Source: Pseudomonadota bacterium (GTDB taxonomy: Bacteria > Pseudomonadota > Gammaproteobacteria > Burkholderiales > Burkholderiaceae_E). From it: a stretch of DNA of 16,938 nt. The stretch spans positions 1-16,938 of the forward strand of contig JAEWEW010000309.1 in the NCBI GenBank assembly GCA_023389175.1, given 5' to 3'. Positions 7,061 through 13,348 of this stretch are shown here, one piece after another. The notes below the pieces were generated by a model that was given only the letters and a program-made list of their open reading frames with translations, was not told where the DNA came from and searched no databases. Position numbers and translations under genes: made by a program. Each line of letters begins with the position of its first letter. Positions within the stretch are counted from its first letter, which is position 1.

Positions 7061-7525
7061 TCATGCCGGCTTCGCGATCATCAGGTAGAAGATCGCAAGG
7101 AAGGCGAGCAGCGCCGGCACGCCCAGGGAGAACCAGACCCATCGCAGCATCCAGAATCGGGCAGGCAGCGGCTCTCCGGCAGCGGCGGCCTGCATGGCGA
7201 GGTCGCGCATGCGGATCTGCAGCCAGACCACCGGCATCCAGCAGAGAATGGCCACCAGGTAGAGCGCGATGGACCAGGCGATCCACGTCGTCGCAAGCGG
7301 GATCCCGGCGAGGTAGACCAGGTAGAAGCCGGTCAGCGGCTGCAGCACCGCCGTCGTCGCGGTGAACAGCCAGTCGGCGATGACGGCGTAGCGCATCACG
7401 GGCGCGACCACCCTGGCATCGCGCGTCCGCGCGCAGAAGAAGATGTAGAAGGCGGTACCGATTCCGGTGCCGAACAGGATGGTCGAGGACAGCACGTGAA
7501 GCCACTTGACCAGGAGCCAGCTCAC
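7061..7525 (-). CDS. DUF2269-like integral membrane protein
   Basis: 154-aa inner-membrane protein with four predicted transmembrane helices (about 8-30, 50-72, 80-104, 128-151). The N-terminus SWLLVKWLHVLSSTILFGTGIGTAF resembles the DUF2269 family, small membrane proteins of unknown function with a conserved His in the first helix (His10 here). The GTG start at 7525 is chosen because it overlaps the stop of the upstream gene as GTGA (7525-7522), a typical translational coupling; no ATG lies near. It is the last gene of a three-gene operon with the SDR-DoxX fusion, so a shared role in membrane redox chemistry or quinone handling is possible but unproven. Confidence 0.82.
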   Translation of the reverse strand: MSWLLVKWLHVLSSTILFGTGIGTAFYIFFCARTRDARVVAPVMRYAVIADWLFTATTAVLQPLTGFYLVYLAGIPLATTWIAWSIALYLVAILCWMPVVWLQIRMRDLAMQAAAAGEPLPARFWMLRWVWFSLGVPALLAFLAIFYLMIAKPA

Positions 7526-8802
7526 GATGCCCCGTTCCTCGCGCCGACGGCAGGAGAGGCGTTCCGGCCGGCCGCCGGCTCGAGCGCGAAGAGCAGCCAG
7601 AGCAGCGCCAGGATCGGCAGGTTCTTCACGATGGGTCCGAACGGATGGATCAGATGCTCCGGCAACCGTAAGGCGATGACGACGGTGTATCCCAGGATCA
7701 GCATCGCCTGGGCAACCCACAGCCACCGGCGCCGCCGTAACGTGATGGTTGCGATCCCGAAGGCCAGGTCCAGCAGCGCGGCGCCATGGAGCGCCCAGGG
7801 CGCGAGGGCCGCCGGCACGCCCACGGCAACCAGCATCCGCAGGCTCTCGGCAATCGGGTACACCCCAACGGAGACGACCGCGGTCCAGATCCACATCGCT
7901 GCGAGCGCGAGTCGCAGCAGCGGCAGCTGCCATTCCAGGATCGCCTGCGCGCGCAGCGGCCCCGACAGGTCGGTCGGGACGAAGGCCCCGGCACCGCGCG
8001 GCGCCTGGCCGAGCAGCGAGGTGACCGGCCGGACATCGCCGGTGTTGCCTCGGGCCAGCATGTCCAGCGCCGGCGGATCCACCGGCCAGTCGGTGAGCCG
8101 CGCCGCCGCGCTCGCGAGCGGGTCGGCCAGCCGGCGCGAGACGGTGACGAAGCGCGGCGGCGGCAAGCCGAGCGAGGCCCGCAGCACCGCGAGGTACTCA
8201 CGCAGGCTGATCGCCTCGGGGCCGACCAGCGCCACGGTCCGCGCGGCCGCCGGCCGCGGTCCCTCCACCAGCGCCACCAGCGCGCCGACCAGGTCGTCGA
8301 CATGGATCGGCTGGATACGTTGGCGGCCGCCGTCCGGCAACGGCACCAGCGGCAGGCTGGCAAGCAGGTTCATGAGCCGGGCGCTGGCGCCGCCGGGCCC
8401 GTAGACCAGCGAAGGCTGCACCACCACGGCGGGACGCTGCAGTCCGCGCAGGCAATCGTCGCCCGCTCGCTTGCTGCGATGGAAGGCGGTGATCGCGCCT
8501 TCGTCGGCGCCCAGGGCGGACACCTGCACCACCAGGGGTACACCGGCGGCAGCGGCGGCGCGGAACAAGGCGCACGGCGCAGCGGCATGGACCCGGTCGA
8601 AGTCGCCCGGCCGCTCCTCGCGAAAGATGCCGACGGTGTTGACGACCACGTCGATGCCGGCCACGTGCGGCGCCCACTGCGCCGGCTCGACGGCGTGGCG
8701 GAAATCCGTGCGGAACGGAGCGACCCGGTGGCCGCGGCGCTCCAGCTCACGACGCAGCCGACTGCCGATGAACCCCCGCTGCCCCGTGAGGAGCACCTTC
8801 AC
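7522..8802 (-). CDS. SDR/NAD(P)-binding protein fused to a DoxX-like membrane domain
   Basis: 426-aa two-part protein. Residues 1-290 form an atypical extended short-chain dehydrogenase: Rossmann motif LLTGQRGFIGSRL (Gly7, Gly10, Gly13), NTVGIF at 55-60, and PSLVYGPGG at 130-138. The usual YxxxK is replaced by HRSK (His108, Lys111), as in NDUFA9-like members that bind NAD(P)H but may not catalyse. Residues 296-408 hold four hydrophobic helices resembling the DoxX-like family. The GTG start at 8802 begins exactly at the Rossmann strand, 7 nt after the upstream stop; no Shine-Dalgarno is seen, which fits coupled translation. The electron donor or acceptor is unknown. Confidence 0.88.
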   Translation of the reverse strand: MKVLLTGQRGFIGSRLRRELERRGHRVAPFRTDFRHAVEPAQWAPHVAGIDVVVNTVGIFREERPGDFDRVHAAAPCALFRAAAAAGVPLVVQVSALGADEGAITAFHRSKRAGDDCLRGLQRPAVVVQPSLVYGPGGASARLMNLLASLPLVPLPDGGRQRIQPIHVDDLVGALVALVEGPRPAAARTVALVGPEAISLREYLAVLRASLGLPPPRFVTVSRRLADPLASAAARLTDWPVDPPALDMLARGNTGDVRPVTSLLGQAPRGAGAFVPTDLSGPLRAQAILEWQLPLLRLALAAMWIWTAVVSVGVYPIAESLRMLVAVGVPAALAPWALHGAALLDLAFGIATITLRRRRWLWVAQAMLILGYTVVIALRLPEHLIHPFGPIVKNLPILALLWLLFALEPAAGRNASPAVGARNGAS

Positions 8803-8809
8803 GGCCGGA

Positions 8810-9118
8810 TCACCGCGCGCGGCGTTCGCCCTGTTCAGCCCCCGCGAGATCGTCTGTCCGCACGGCAGCTTCGGTCTGCGCGGCGGCAAGGCGCGCCGGC
8901 TCGCCGTCGCGGGTGTTGCGCACCGCGTCATGCAGGATGGTGCGGATTCGCACCGCGATATCGACCAGCTCGACCGTGCCGACGGTCCCCTTCTGCACCG
9001 CTTCGATCATCCGCAACAGGATCGGGTCGATGGTGCGTACGAGGGTGGCGAGATCGCCGCCGGCAATCTGCGCGCGCGTATCCTCGGCGTCTTCGGCGCT
9101 GCGTGGATGAGTATCCAT
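8810..9118 (-). CDS. Hypothetical 102-aa protein, first gene of the SDR-DoxX operon
   Basis: Unrecognised soluble protein. The middle (about 20-70) is predicted helical, with DLATLVRTIDPILLRMIEA followed by VELVDIAVRIRTILHDAVR, which looks like a pair of amphipathic helices. Both ends are polar and probably disordered. There is no signal peptide or membrane segment. The ATG at 9118 follows a good AGAGGAG ribosome binding site, and only 7 nt separate its stop from the next gene, so it is likely a real gene co-transcribed with the SDR-DoxX and DUF2269 genes. It diverges from the manganese catalase across 137 bp. Confidence 0.72.
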   Translation of the reverse strand: MDTHPRSAEDAEDTRAQIAGGDLATLVRTIDPILLRMIEAVQKGTVGTVELVDIAVRIRTILHDAVRNTRDGEPARLAAAQTEAAVRTDDLAGAEQGERRAR

Positions 9119-9182
9119 GTCGCTCCTCTTGGTTGCCGCGGGCCAGCATGGATCGTACCCCGTCGGTCGAGGGCCCGCCGCG

Positions 9183-9196
9183 ATGGGCATGCCCAT
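9183..9196. promoter_or_regulatory. 14-bp palindrome in a divergent intergenic region
   Basis: ATGGGCATGCCCAT is a perfect palindrome between the starts of the manganese catalase and the small protein of the opposite operon, 60 bp and 65 bp from each start codon. Its central position suits an operator for a dimeric regulator acting on both sides. A second element, GTCGCC/GGCGAC (9217-9222, 9228-9233), lies just upstream of the catalase ribosome binding site. Palindromes this long do arise by chance in GC-rich DNA. Confidence 0.4.
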
Positions 9197-9255
9197 TGCC
9201 AAAACGGCCGTTCGCAGTCGCCCCACCGGCGACCGCATCCCATGAGGAGGACCCG

Positions 9256-10164
9256 ATGTTCGCGCACAACAAGCGACTTCAGTACACCGTCAGAGTCAGC
9301 GAGACCAATCCCGGGCTTGCAAACCTGATGCTGGAGCAATTCGGCGGGCCGCAGGGCGAGCTTGCAGCCGCGATCCGCTACTTCACGCAGGCGCTGGGAG
9401 AGGACGACCCGGGCCGCAAGGACATGCTGTACGACATCGCGACCGAGGAGCTGAGTCACCTGGAGGTGATCGGCACGATCGTCGCGATGCTGAACAAGGG
9501 CGCGAAGGGACGGCTGGCCGAAGCGGCGGAATCCGAAGCCGAGATGTACCGCTCGATCACCGGTGCCGGCAACGATTCGCACGTGACCCAGGTGCTGTAT
9601 GGTGGCGGCCCGCCCCTGGTGAATTCCGCCGGCGTGCCGTGGACCGGTGCCTACATCGACACGATCGGCGATCCGTCCGCGGACCTGCGCTCGAACATCG
9701 CGGCCGAGGCGCGAGCCAAGATCGTGTACGAGCGGCTGATCAACCTCACGGACGATCCGGGCGTAAAGGAAGCGCTCGGCTTCCTGATGACGCGCGAGGT
9801 GGCGCACCAGATCTCGTTCGAGAAGGCCCTCTACGCGATGCAGCCCAATTTCCCGCCGGGCAAGCTGCCGCCGGATCCGCGCTTCGCGAAGACCTACTTC
9901 GACATGTCGCAGGGCGGCATGGAGGTGCGCGGCGCCTGGAACAGCGACGACAACTTCCAGGTGGTCTCCGACCGCGAGAAGCAGTCCGCCGTGGACGGCG
10001 GCGATGGCGGATCGACCGTCAAGCTCGCAGCCAAGGAGAAGACCGTGGTCGAGGCCCTCAAGAAGCGCACCATGTCCGATCCTTCCACGGATCCGATGAC
10101 CGGTGCCGAGCTCGGCATGGGCGAAGCCGCGGCGCCGGACGCGAAGCGGACCCGCAAGAGCTGA
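9256..10164 (+). CDS. Manganese (non-haem) catalase
   Basis: 302-aa di-manganese catalase that converts hydrogen peroxide to water and oxygen in the cytosol. All five expected ligands are in order: Glu35 (in GPQGELAAAIRYF), Glu65 and His68 (EELSHLE), Glu151 (NIAAEARAKI) and His184 (REVAHQISFEKA). This matches the Lactobacillus plantarum enzyme's spacing. The four-helix bundle covers about 25-195. The tail (about 245-302) is Lys/Ala/Asp rich and probably disordered. A strong GAGGAGG at 9244-9250 fixes the ATG. Neighbours are a ferritin-like gene facing it and a divergent membrane-redox operon, suggesting a stress or desiccation role. Confidence 0.95.
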   Translation: MFAHNKRLQYTVRVSETNPGLANLMLEQFGGPQGELAAAIRYFTQALGEDDPGRKDMLYDIATEELSHLEVIGTIVAMLNKGAKGRLAEAAESEAEMYRSITGAGNDSHVTQVLYGGGPPLVNSAGVPWTGAYIDTIGDPSADLRSNIAAEARAKIVYERLINLTDDPGVKEALGFLMTREVAHQISFEKALYAMQPNFPPGKLPPDPRFAKTYFDMSQGGMEVRGAWNSDDNFQVVSDREKQSAVDGGDGGSTVKLAAKEKTVVEALKKRTMSDPSTDPMTGAELGMGEAAAPDAKRTRKS

Positions 10165-10188
10165 GTCCGCGCCCGGCGCCGCCGCCCG

Positions 10189-10698
10189 TCAGCGCTTCGC
10201 GGTTGCGCCGGGCGCTTCCTCCAGTTGCAGGAAGCGCTGGGTCACTTCGCCAATGCGCTTGCCGAGCCACTCCGCCATGGCCTCCTCCTGCGGCAGGATC
10301 CGCCGGCAGATCGCCGCGGTCTCGCTGTCACCGGCGGCCTCGGCCGCCGCGATCAGCGACTTGTACGACGCGATCTCCATGTGCTCGAACGTATAGCTGG
10401 CAAGCGTGCCCTTGACCACCTCGTCGCTCACGAAGAGACCGCTCAGTCCCTGGCCCATGGCGGTCACCTTGGCGGCCATGTCTTTCACCATCGACGAGCC
10501 GGCATTGCGGCGGTCAATGCACGACTTCAGCAGCCGCGCCTGCTCGCGCGTCTCCGCCAGATGCTGCTGCATGCGGTCGCGCAGCTCGGGATAGTTCTCC
10601 AGCCGCGAGGCGGTGGACTCCAGCATCTTCTCGGCCTGCTGCTCCATTGCATGCGCATCGCGCAGCCAGTCGTTCAGGTTCTCTTCGGCTCGTGTCAT
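10189..10698 (-). CDS. DUF892 (YciE/YciF-like) ferritin-like protein
   Basis: 169-aa all-helical protein of the ferritin-like DUF892 type, found in many stress and envelope regulons. The N-terminus ENLNDWLRDAHAMEQQAEKML matches the family's first helix. Carboxylates and His at Glu19, His46/Glu49, Glu105-His106, Glu108 and Glu138-Glu139 sit at helix positions that could bind two metal ions. An AAGGAG ribosome binding site precedes the ATG at 10698. The C-terminus ends in a short disordered tail. It converges on the manganese catalase with 24 bp between stops. YciE/YciF proteins are often encoded beside manganese catalase, which supports the call. The biochemical role is not established. Confidence 0.85.
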   Translation of the reverse strand: MTRAEENLNDWLRDAHAMEQQAEKMLESTASRLENYPELRDRMQQHLAETREQARLLKSCIDRRNAGSSMVKDMAAKVTAMGQGLSGLFVSDEVVKGTLASYTFEHMEIASYKSLIAAAEAAGDSETAAICRRILPQEEAMAEWLGKRIGEVTQRFLQLEEAPGATAKR

Positions 10699-10778
10699 GT
10701 GTTCTCCTTCAATCGATTGGACGAGGCGAAGACGCCGCAACGCGCATACCCGAGAAGCGCCGCGGCGGGCAACTTGCC

Positions 10779-10807
10779 TTGTCAGGGCGGGAGCCTGCCC
10801 CTACACT
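10779..10807 (+). promoter_or_regulatory. Predicted sigma70 promoter of the 366-aa secreted protein gene
   Basis: TTGTCA (10779-10784) and TACACT (10802-10807) are spaced by 17 bp, matching consensus at five and four of six positions. Transcription would begin near 10814, leaving a leader of about 20 nt before the ATG at 10834. No Shine-Dalgarno lies in that leader. Confidence 0.6.
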
Positions 10808-10833
10808 GCCCGCAATCCCGTCCGCCTCGCGCA

Positions 10834-11934
10834 ATGCTGCGTTTCCAGCTCCCGATCATCCTCTCGCTTCTTGCCGTCCTGCTGCCGGGCACGGCCGGCG
10901 CGCAGGCGGTCGAGACCGCGCTCCAGTCGCGCAACACCGTCGTGCTGGAGCTCGAGGGACGGGCGGTCTCGCTCGCGGTAAGCCTGCAGTCGCGCCGCAC
11001 CTCCAGGGAGCTGGAGGGCGACATCACCTTCCGCATGCAGGCCGATGACGGCAGCGTCCCGGACACGGATGCGATCACCTGCACCCCGTCGCTCACGCTG
11101 GGCTGCGGCGTGGTCGCCCGCTTCGTCGGCCGGCGCAACCGCAGCGCGCCGCCGCTGGTGCTGGAGGCGCGGGTGGAGGATGGCGTCTTCCGGGTGCGCG
11201 ATCCCGAGGGCCTGGCGCGCTTCGTAGACGGGCTGGTCGCCAGCGACACGCTGGCGGTCAAGCTGCGCGTCGACCAGGCCGACGAGTTCCTGCTCGATAT
11301 CCGGCAGGTGCCGTGGCCGCTCGCGCCGTTTCCGGCGGACCATCCGTTCAGCGGGCGCTTCGGCGAGGATCCGGTCCTCGCGGCGCTCCAGGCCAGATTC
11401 CCCGAGCGCTACCTGAGGATCGTGACGCTCGCGCGGAACGAGCTTCCCGAGACCGGTCCGCTATCGCAGGAGGACGAGACCCGGATACTGGAGGCGATGC
11501 ACGCAGAGGTGGGACGGCTGCGCCCGATGGTGCCGGACCCACTCCTGGAGCGGATCGTCGCCAACGCCCTGGCCGCGGCCAGGGCCGTCGGCGACAAGGA
11601 TCCCGGCCTGTGCAATGCGCTCGCGGTCGCCGCGCGCAGCGCCGTGACCGCGCCGGAGCTTCGCGGGGGCGAGATCGCCCGGGACGAATACGCGCTGTGG
11701 CGGGAGACCATCGAGCAGGCCAGCCCGCGCAACCTGCGCAAGGTACCGGGCGAGGCGCTGCTGCCATCCACGCCGCGCTTCGAGCACAACGTGCGGGTCG
11801 CCAACGAGCGCGGCTGCGGCATGTTCGAGGCGGTCATCGAGGCGATGCTCGCGCTGCCGCCGGAGGAACGGCGTCTCTGGCTGCGAGCCACTGTCGGGAC
11901 GGTGGACGATCCGCGCACGCCGCAACGCCGCTGA
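10834..11934 (+). CDS. Hypothetical secreted protein, 366 aa
   Basis: I do not recognise this protein. It begins with a clear Sec signal peptide (hydrophobic 7-18, cut after AGA23 before QAVETALQ), so it should be periplasmic. Residues about 25-165 look beta-rich and carry Cys83 and Cys91, which may pair. The stretch about 190-340 looks helical, with a second pair of cysteines in LCNALAVAAR and ERGCGMFE. The segment DEYALWRETIEQ followed by EHNVRVANERGCGMFEAVIEAM reads like a conserved domain rather than random translation. There is no ribosome binding site, but a good promoter lies at 10779-10807. Its stop directly abuts the stop of rnk. Confidence 0.8.
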   Translation: MLRFQLPIILSLLAVLLPGTAGAQAVETALQSRNTVVLELEGRAVSLAVSLQSRRTSRELEGDITFRMQADDGSVPDTDAITCTPSLTLGCGVVARFVGRRNRSAPPLVLEARVEDGVFRVRDPEGLARFVDGLVASDTLAVKLRVDQADEFLLDIRQVPWPLAPFPADHPFSGRFGEDPVLAALQARFPERYLRIVTLARNELPETGPLSQEDETRILEAMHAEVGRLRPMVPDPLLERIVANALAAARAVGDKDPGLCNALAVAARSAVTAPELRGGEIARDEYALWRETIEQASPRNLRKVPGEALLPSTPRFEHNVRVANERGCGMFEAVIEAMLALPPEERRLWLRATVGTVDDPRTPQRR

Positions 11935-12330
11935 TCACACCGTCTCGCTCGCCACCACCTCGTCGATCCGGATGACCAGCGTGCCGCCGCCTGGCAAGGC
12001 GGCATGGCACTCGCTGCCGACCGAACGGCCGAGCAGCGCCCGGCCCACCGGCGAGAGCACCGACACGCGGCCGGTGCTGACGTCGGCCGCTTCCGGCAGG
12101 ACCAGCATGATCTCGCGGACGGTGCCGTCGGGCTCGCGATAGCGCACGCGGCCGTTGAGCGCCACGACGGTCGGCGGCAGTTCCTCCGCCGGGACCACGC
12201 GGGCCGCCTCGATGGAGTCGGCCAGCGCTTCGCCGGCGGCTCCCGCCAGGCTCGGCAGGCCGCCGGCGCCGACGAGATTGCTGATCGCTTCGGCGTCTTC
12301 GGCGGAAAGGATGATGTCGTTCGTGTTCAT
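11935..12330 (-). CDS. rnk: Rnk-type GreA/GreB C-terminal domain protein
   Basis: 131-aa homologue of Rnk, called the regulator of nucleoside diphosphate kinase, which binds RNA polymerase like a shortened Gre factor. The N-terminal helical arm (about 5-48) is followed by the GreA/GreB C-terminal fold: VVALNGRVRYREPDG at 55-69, VSVLSPVGRALLG at 89-101 and LPGGG at 112-116. These blocks match E. coli Rnk in order and spacing. No acidic secretion-channel tip like that of full Gre factors is expected. The start ATG at 12330 has only a weak ribosome binding site. A leader of about 325 nt is possible if the promoter at 12663-12690 is used. The stop abuts that of the convergent 366-aa gene. Confidence 0.9.
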   Translation of the reverse strand: MNTNDIILSAEDAEAISNLVGAGGLPSLAGAAGEALADSIEAARVVPAEELPPTVVALNGRVRYREPDGTVREIMLVLPEAADVSTGRVSVLSPVGRALLGRSVGSECHAALPGGGTLVIRIDEVVASETV

Positions 12331-12378
12331 GGTCGTCACTCTCGAAAGCAGGCGTCGCCGGCACGGCAGGCGACATGG

Positions 12379-12400
12379 CGCAGGCCACATGCGGCCTGCG
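12379..12400 (-). other. Stem-loop in the rnk leader
   Basis: CGCAGGCC (12379-12386) pairs with GGCCTGCG (12393-12400) over 8 bp with a 6-nt loop, about 50 nt upstream of the rnk ATG. A second short stem, GTCGCC/GGCGAC (12354-12359, 12369-12374), lies between it and the gene. No T-run follows on the minus strand. Both would be in the rnk 5' untranslated region. Confidence 0.4.
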
Positions 12401-12426
12401 AGGGCAATCATTCAGGTCGAGAAGTC

Positions 12427-12543
12427 GGCGCCGGGCGCCCCATCCCGGTAGACCGGGTCCAGGGGCGAAGCAGCCGCGGGACTAAGGTCTACCGGGCACG
12501 GCCTGGAAGGCCGTGGGACCTCGAAGGGCCTGCTCGAGGCAGG
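12427..12543 (-). other. Structured intergenic segment with nested and competing inverted repeats
   Basis: The intergenic region 12331-12802 (472 bp) has no confident gene. Its core holds an 11-bp perfect inverted repeat CCCGGTAGACC (12444-12454) / GGTCTACCGGG (12486-12496), with GTCC/GGAC nested in the loop. Directly abutting is CACGGCC/GGCCGTG (12497-12503, 12509-12515). AGGTC (12485-12489) can instead pair with GACCT (12517-12521), which would break the 11-bp stem. CCTCGA/TCGAGG (12519-12524, 12534-12539) and CCTGC/GCAGG (12529-12533, 12539-12543) compete next to it, and GGCGC/GCGCC lies at 12427-12439. It would be transcribed as part of the rnk leader. Function unknown. Confidence 0.45.
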
Positions 12544-12655
12544 GCGGGAAAGCGGCCAGGCAGGCGCGCGCATCCGCCGCGCCTCGAGAGGCGGGAAGGC
12601 CACGTCCCGCGCGCCGGGCGGCGCGGGAAAAGTGCAGTGGGTGGATGCGTGCCAT
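12482..12655 (-). CDS. Doubtful 57-aa ORF in the rnk leader
   Basis: A 57-codon frame starts with ATG at 12655, within a few bases of the transcription start expected from the promoter at 12663-12690, and stops with TAG at 12484-12482 next to the 11-bp inverted repeat. If read, it would be from a leaderless message. The product is Arg/Ala/Pro rich with no recognisable domain, and its composition could arise from any open frame in such GC-rich DNA. It could be a leader peptide, but chance is as likely. Confidence 0.2.
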   Translation of the reverse strand: MARIHPLHFSRAARRAGRGLPASRGAADARACLAAFPPCLEQALRGPTAFQAVPGRP

Positions 12656-12662
12656 GGATCCA

Positions 12663-12690
12663 ACCATAGCACACGCAGGGTTTCCGTCAA
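12663..12690 (-). promoter_or_regulatory. Predicted promoter for the rnk leader transcript
   Basis: On the minus strand TTGACG (12690-12685) and TATGGT (12668-12663) are 16 bp apart, and TGC immediately before the -10 gives an extended -10 element. Initiation would fall near 12656, about 325 nt upstream of the rnk start codon. It is one of the best sigma70 matches in the window. Confidence 0.6.
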
Positions 12691-12802
12691 CCCTCGACGT
12701 CCAATCCGGCATGGGCGCAAGGGTCTTGCGCGAACTTCCTCACGCGATGTGAGCCGTTCGGCACAGTACACTCGGGTCCCCGAAAACCTGGAGTCCCTCC
12801 GA

Positions 12803-13306
12803 ATGTCCCCCGCCCGGTTCCTCCAACTGCTGCGCGCAACCGTCCTCGGCGCAGCCATCGCCTTCGTGCAGCTCCCTGCATGGGCAGCGCCCGATCCTGC
12901 CGAGTTCCGGCTCACGCCCGAGCTGTTGCGCAAGTTCGAGGCGATCAATGCGGAGGGCCAGCGGCTTGCCGAAGCCGAGGGGGACGACGCGGAGGAAGAC
13001 GAGGGGGATGACGCGGACGACGCGGACGATGGGGCCGAGGAAGACGAGGACGACAAGGACCAGACCATCGAGGGCATGGCCCGGAAGATGGAGTCAGAGC
13101 CGGAAGTCAAGGCCCTGCTTGCGCGTCACGGCGTGACGCCGATGCAGTTCGCGCTTAGCGCGCATGCGCTGCTGCATGCCGGCATGTATCTCGCCTTCGA
13201 GGAGTCCATGGACAAGCAGAAGGCCGCCGAGCTCTACCGCGGCTACACCAAGGCACAGCAGGCCAACATCGAGCTGTTGCGCAAGAGCGGCATGATCAGG
13301 AAGTGA
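12803..13306 (+). CDS. Hypothetical secreted protein with acidic segment
   Basis: Unrecognised 167-aa protein with a Sec signal peptide (basic start SPARFLQLLR, hydrophobic core, cut after AWA28 or nearby). After LTPELLRKFEAI comes an almost uninterrupted Asp/Glu stretch at about 57-86, then a helical C-terminal domain (about 88-167) with VTPMQFALSAHALLHAGMYLAFEE and LYRGYTKAQQANIELLRKSG. It is therefore probably periplasmic; the acidic part may bind cations or keep the protein soluble. GGAG at 12790-12793, 9 nt before the ATG, supports the start. TACACT at 12767-12772 is a possible -10 element without a good -35. It converges on the hybrid kinase. Confidence 0.8.
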   Translation: MSPARFLQLLRATVLGAAIAFVQLPAWAAPDPAEFRLTPELLRKFEAINAEGQRLAEAEGDDAEEDEGDDADDADDGAEEDEDDKDQTIEGMARKMESEPEVKALLARHGVTPMQFALSAHALLHAGMYLAFEESMDKQKAAELYRGYTKAQQANIELLRKSGMIRK

Positions 13307-13344
13307 CCGGCGGGGCGGGCCGTACGCGTCGCCGTGCCCGCCGG
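13307..13344. other. Inverted repeat between convergent genes
   Basis: CCGGCGGG, starting right after the stop of the acidic protein gene, pairs with CCCGCCGG (13337-13344), a few bases before the kinase stop. GCGGGC/GCCCGC (13315-13320, 13336-13341) is an alternative pairing. It fills the 42-bp gap between the two convergent genes and may help end both transcripts, but no T-run is present on either strand. Confidence 0.35.
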
Positions 13345-13348
13345 CGGA

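Noticed and set aside
5305..7365. 686-residue plus-strand frame across the CoA-transferase, lipoprotein and DUF2269 genes
   Set aside because: Arg/Ala/Gly-rich translation with no domain, crossing several well-supported genes on both strands.
7004..9255. Long plus-strand frames opposite the SDR-DoxX operon, including the upstream part of the catalase frame
   Set aside because: No recognisable domain, antisense to three coupled minus-strand genes; the catalase starts at 9256 behind GAGGAGG.
12603..12630. GC-rich inverted repeat CCCGCGC/GCGCGGG followed by AAAA as a terminator
   Set aside because: It has no T-run in either transcribed direction at the right side, and such stems are expected by chance at this GC content.
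12412..13110. 232-residue Ser-rich minus-strand frame opposite the acidic protein
   Set aside because: The Ser-rich half is simply the complement of the GAC/GAG/GAT acidic codons; the plus strand has a signal peptide and a ribosome binding site.
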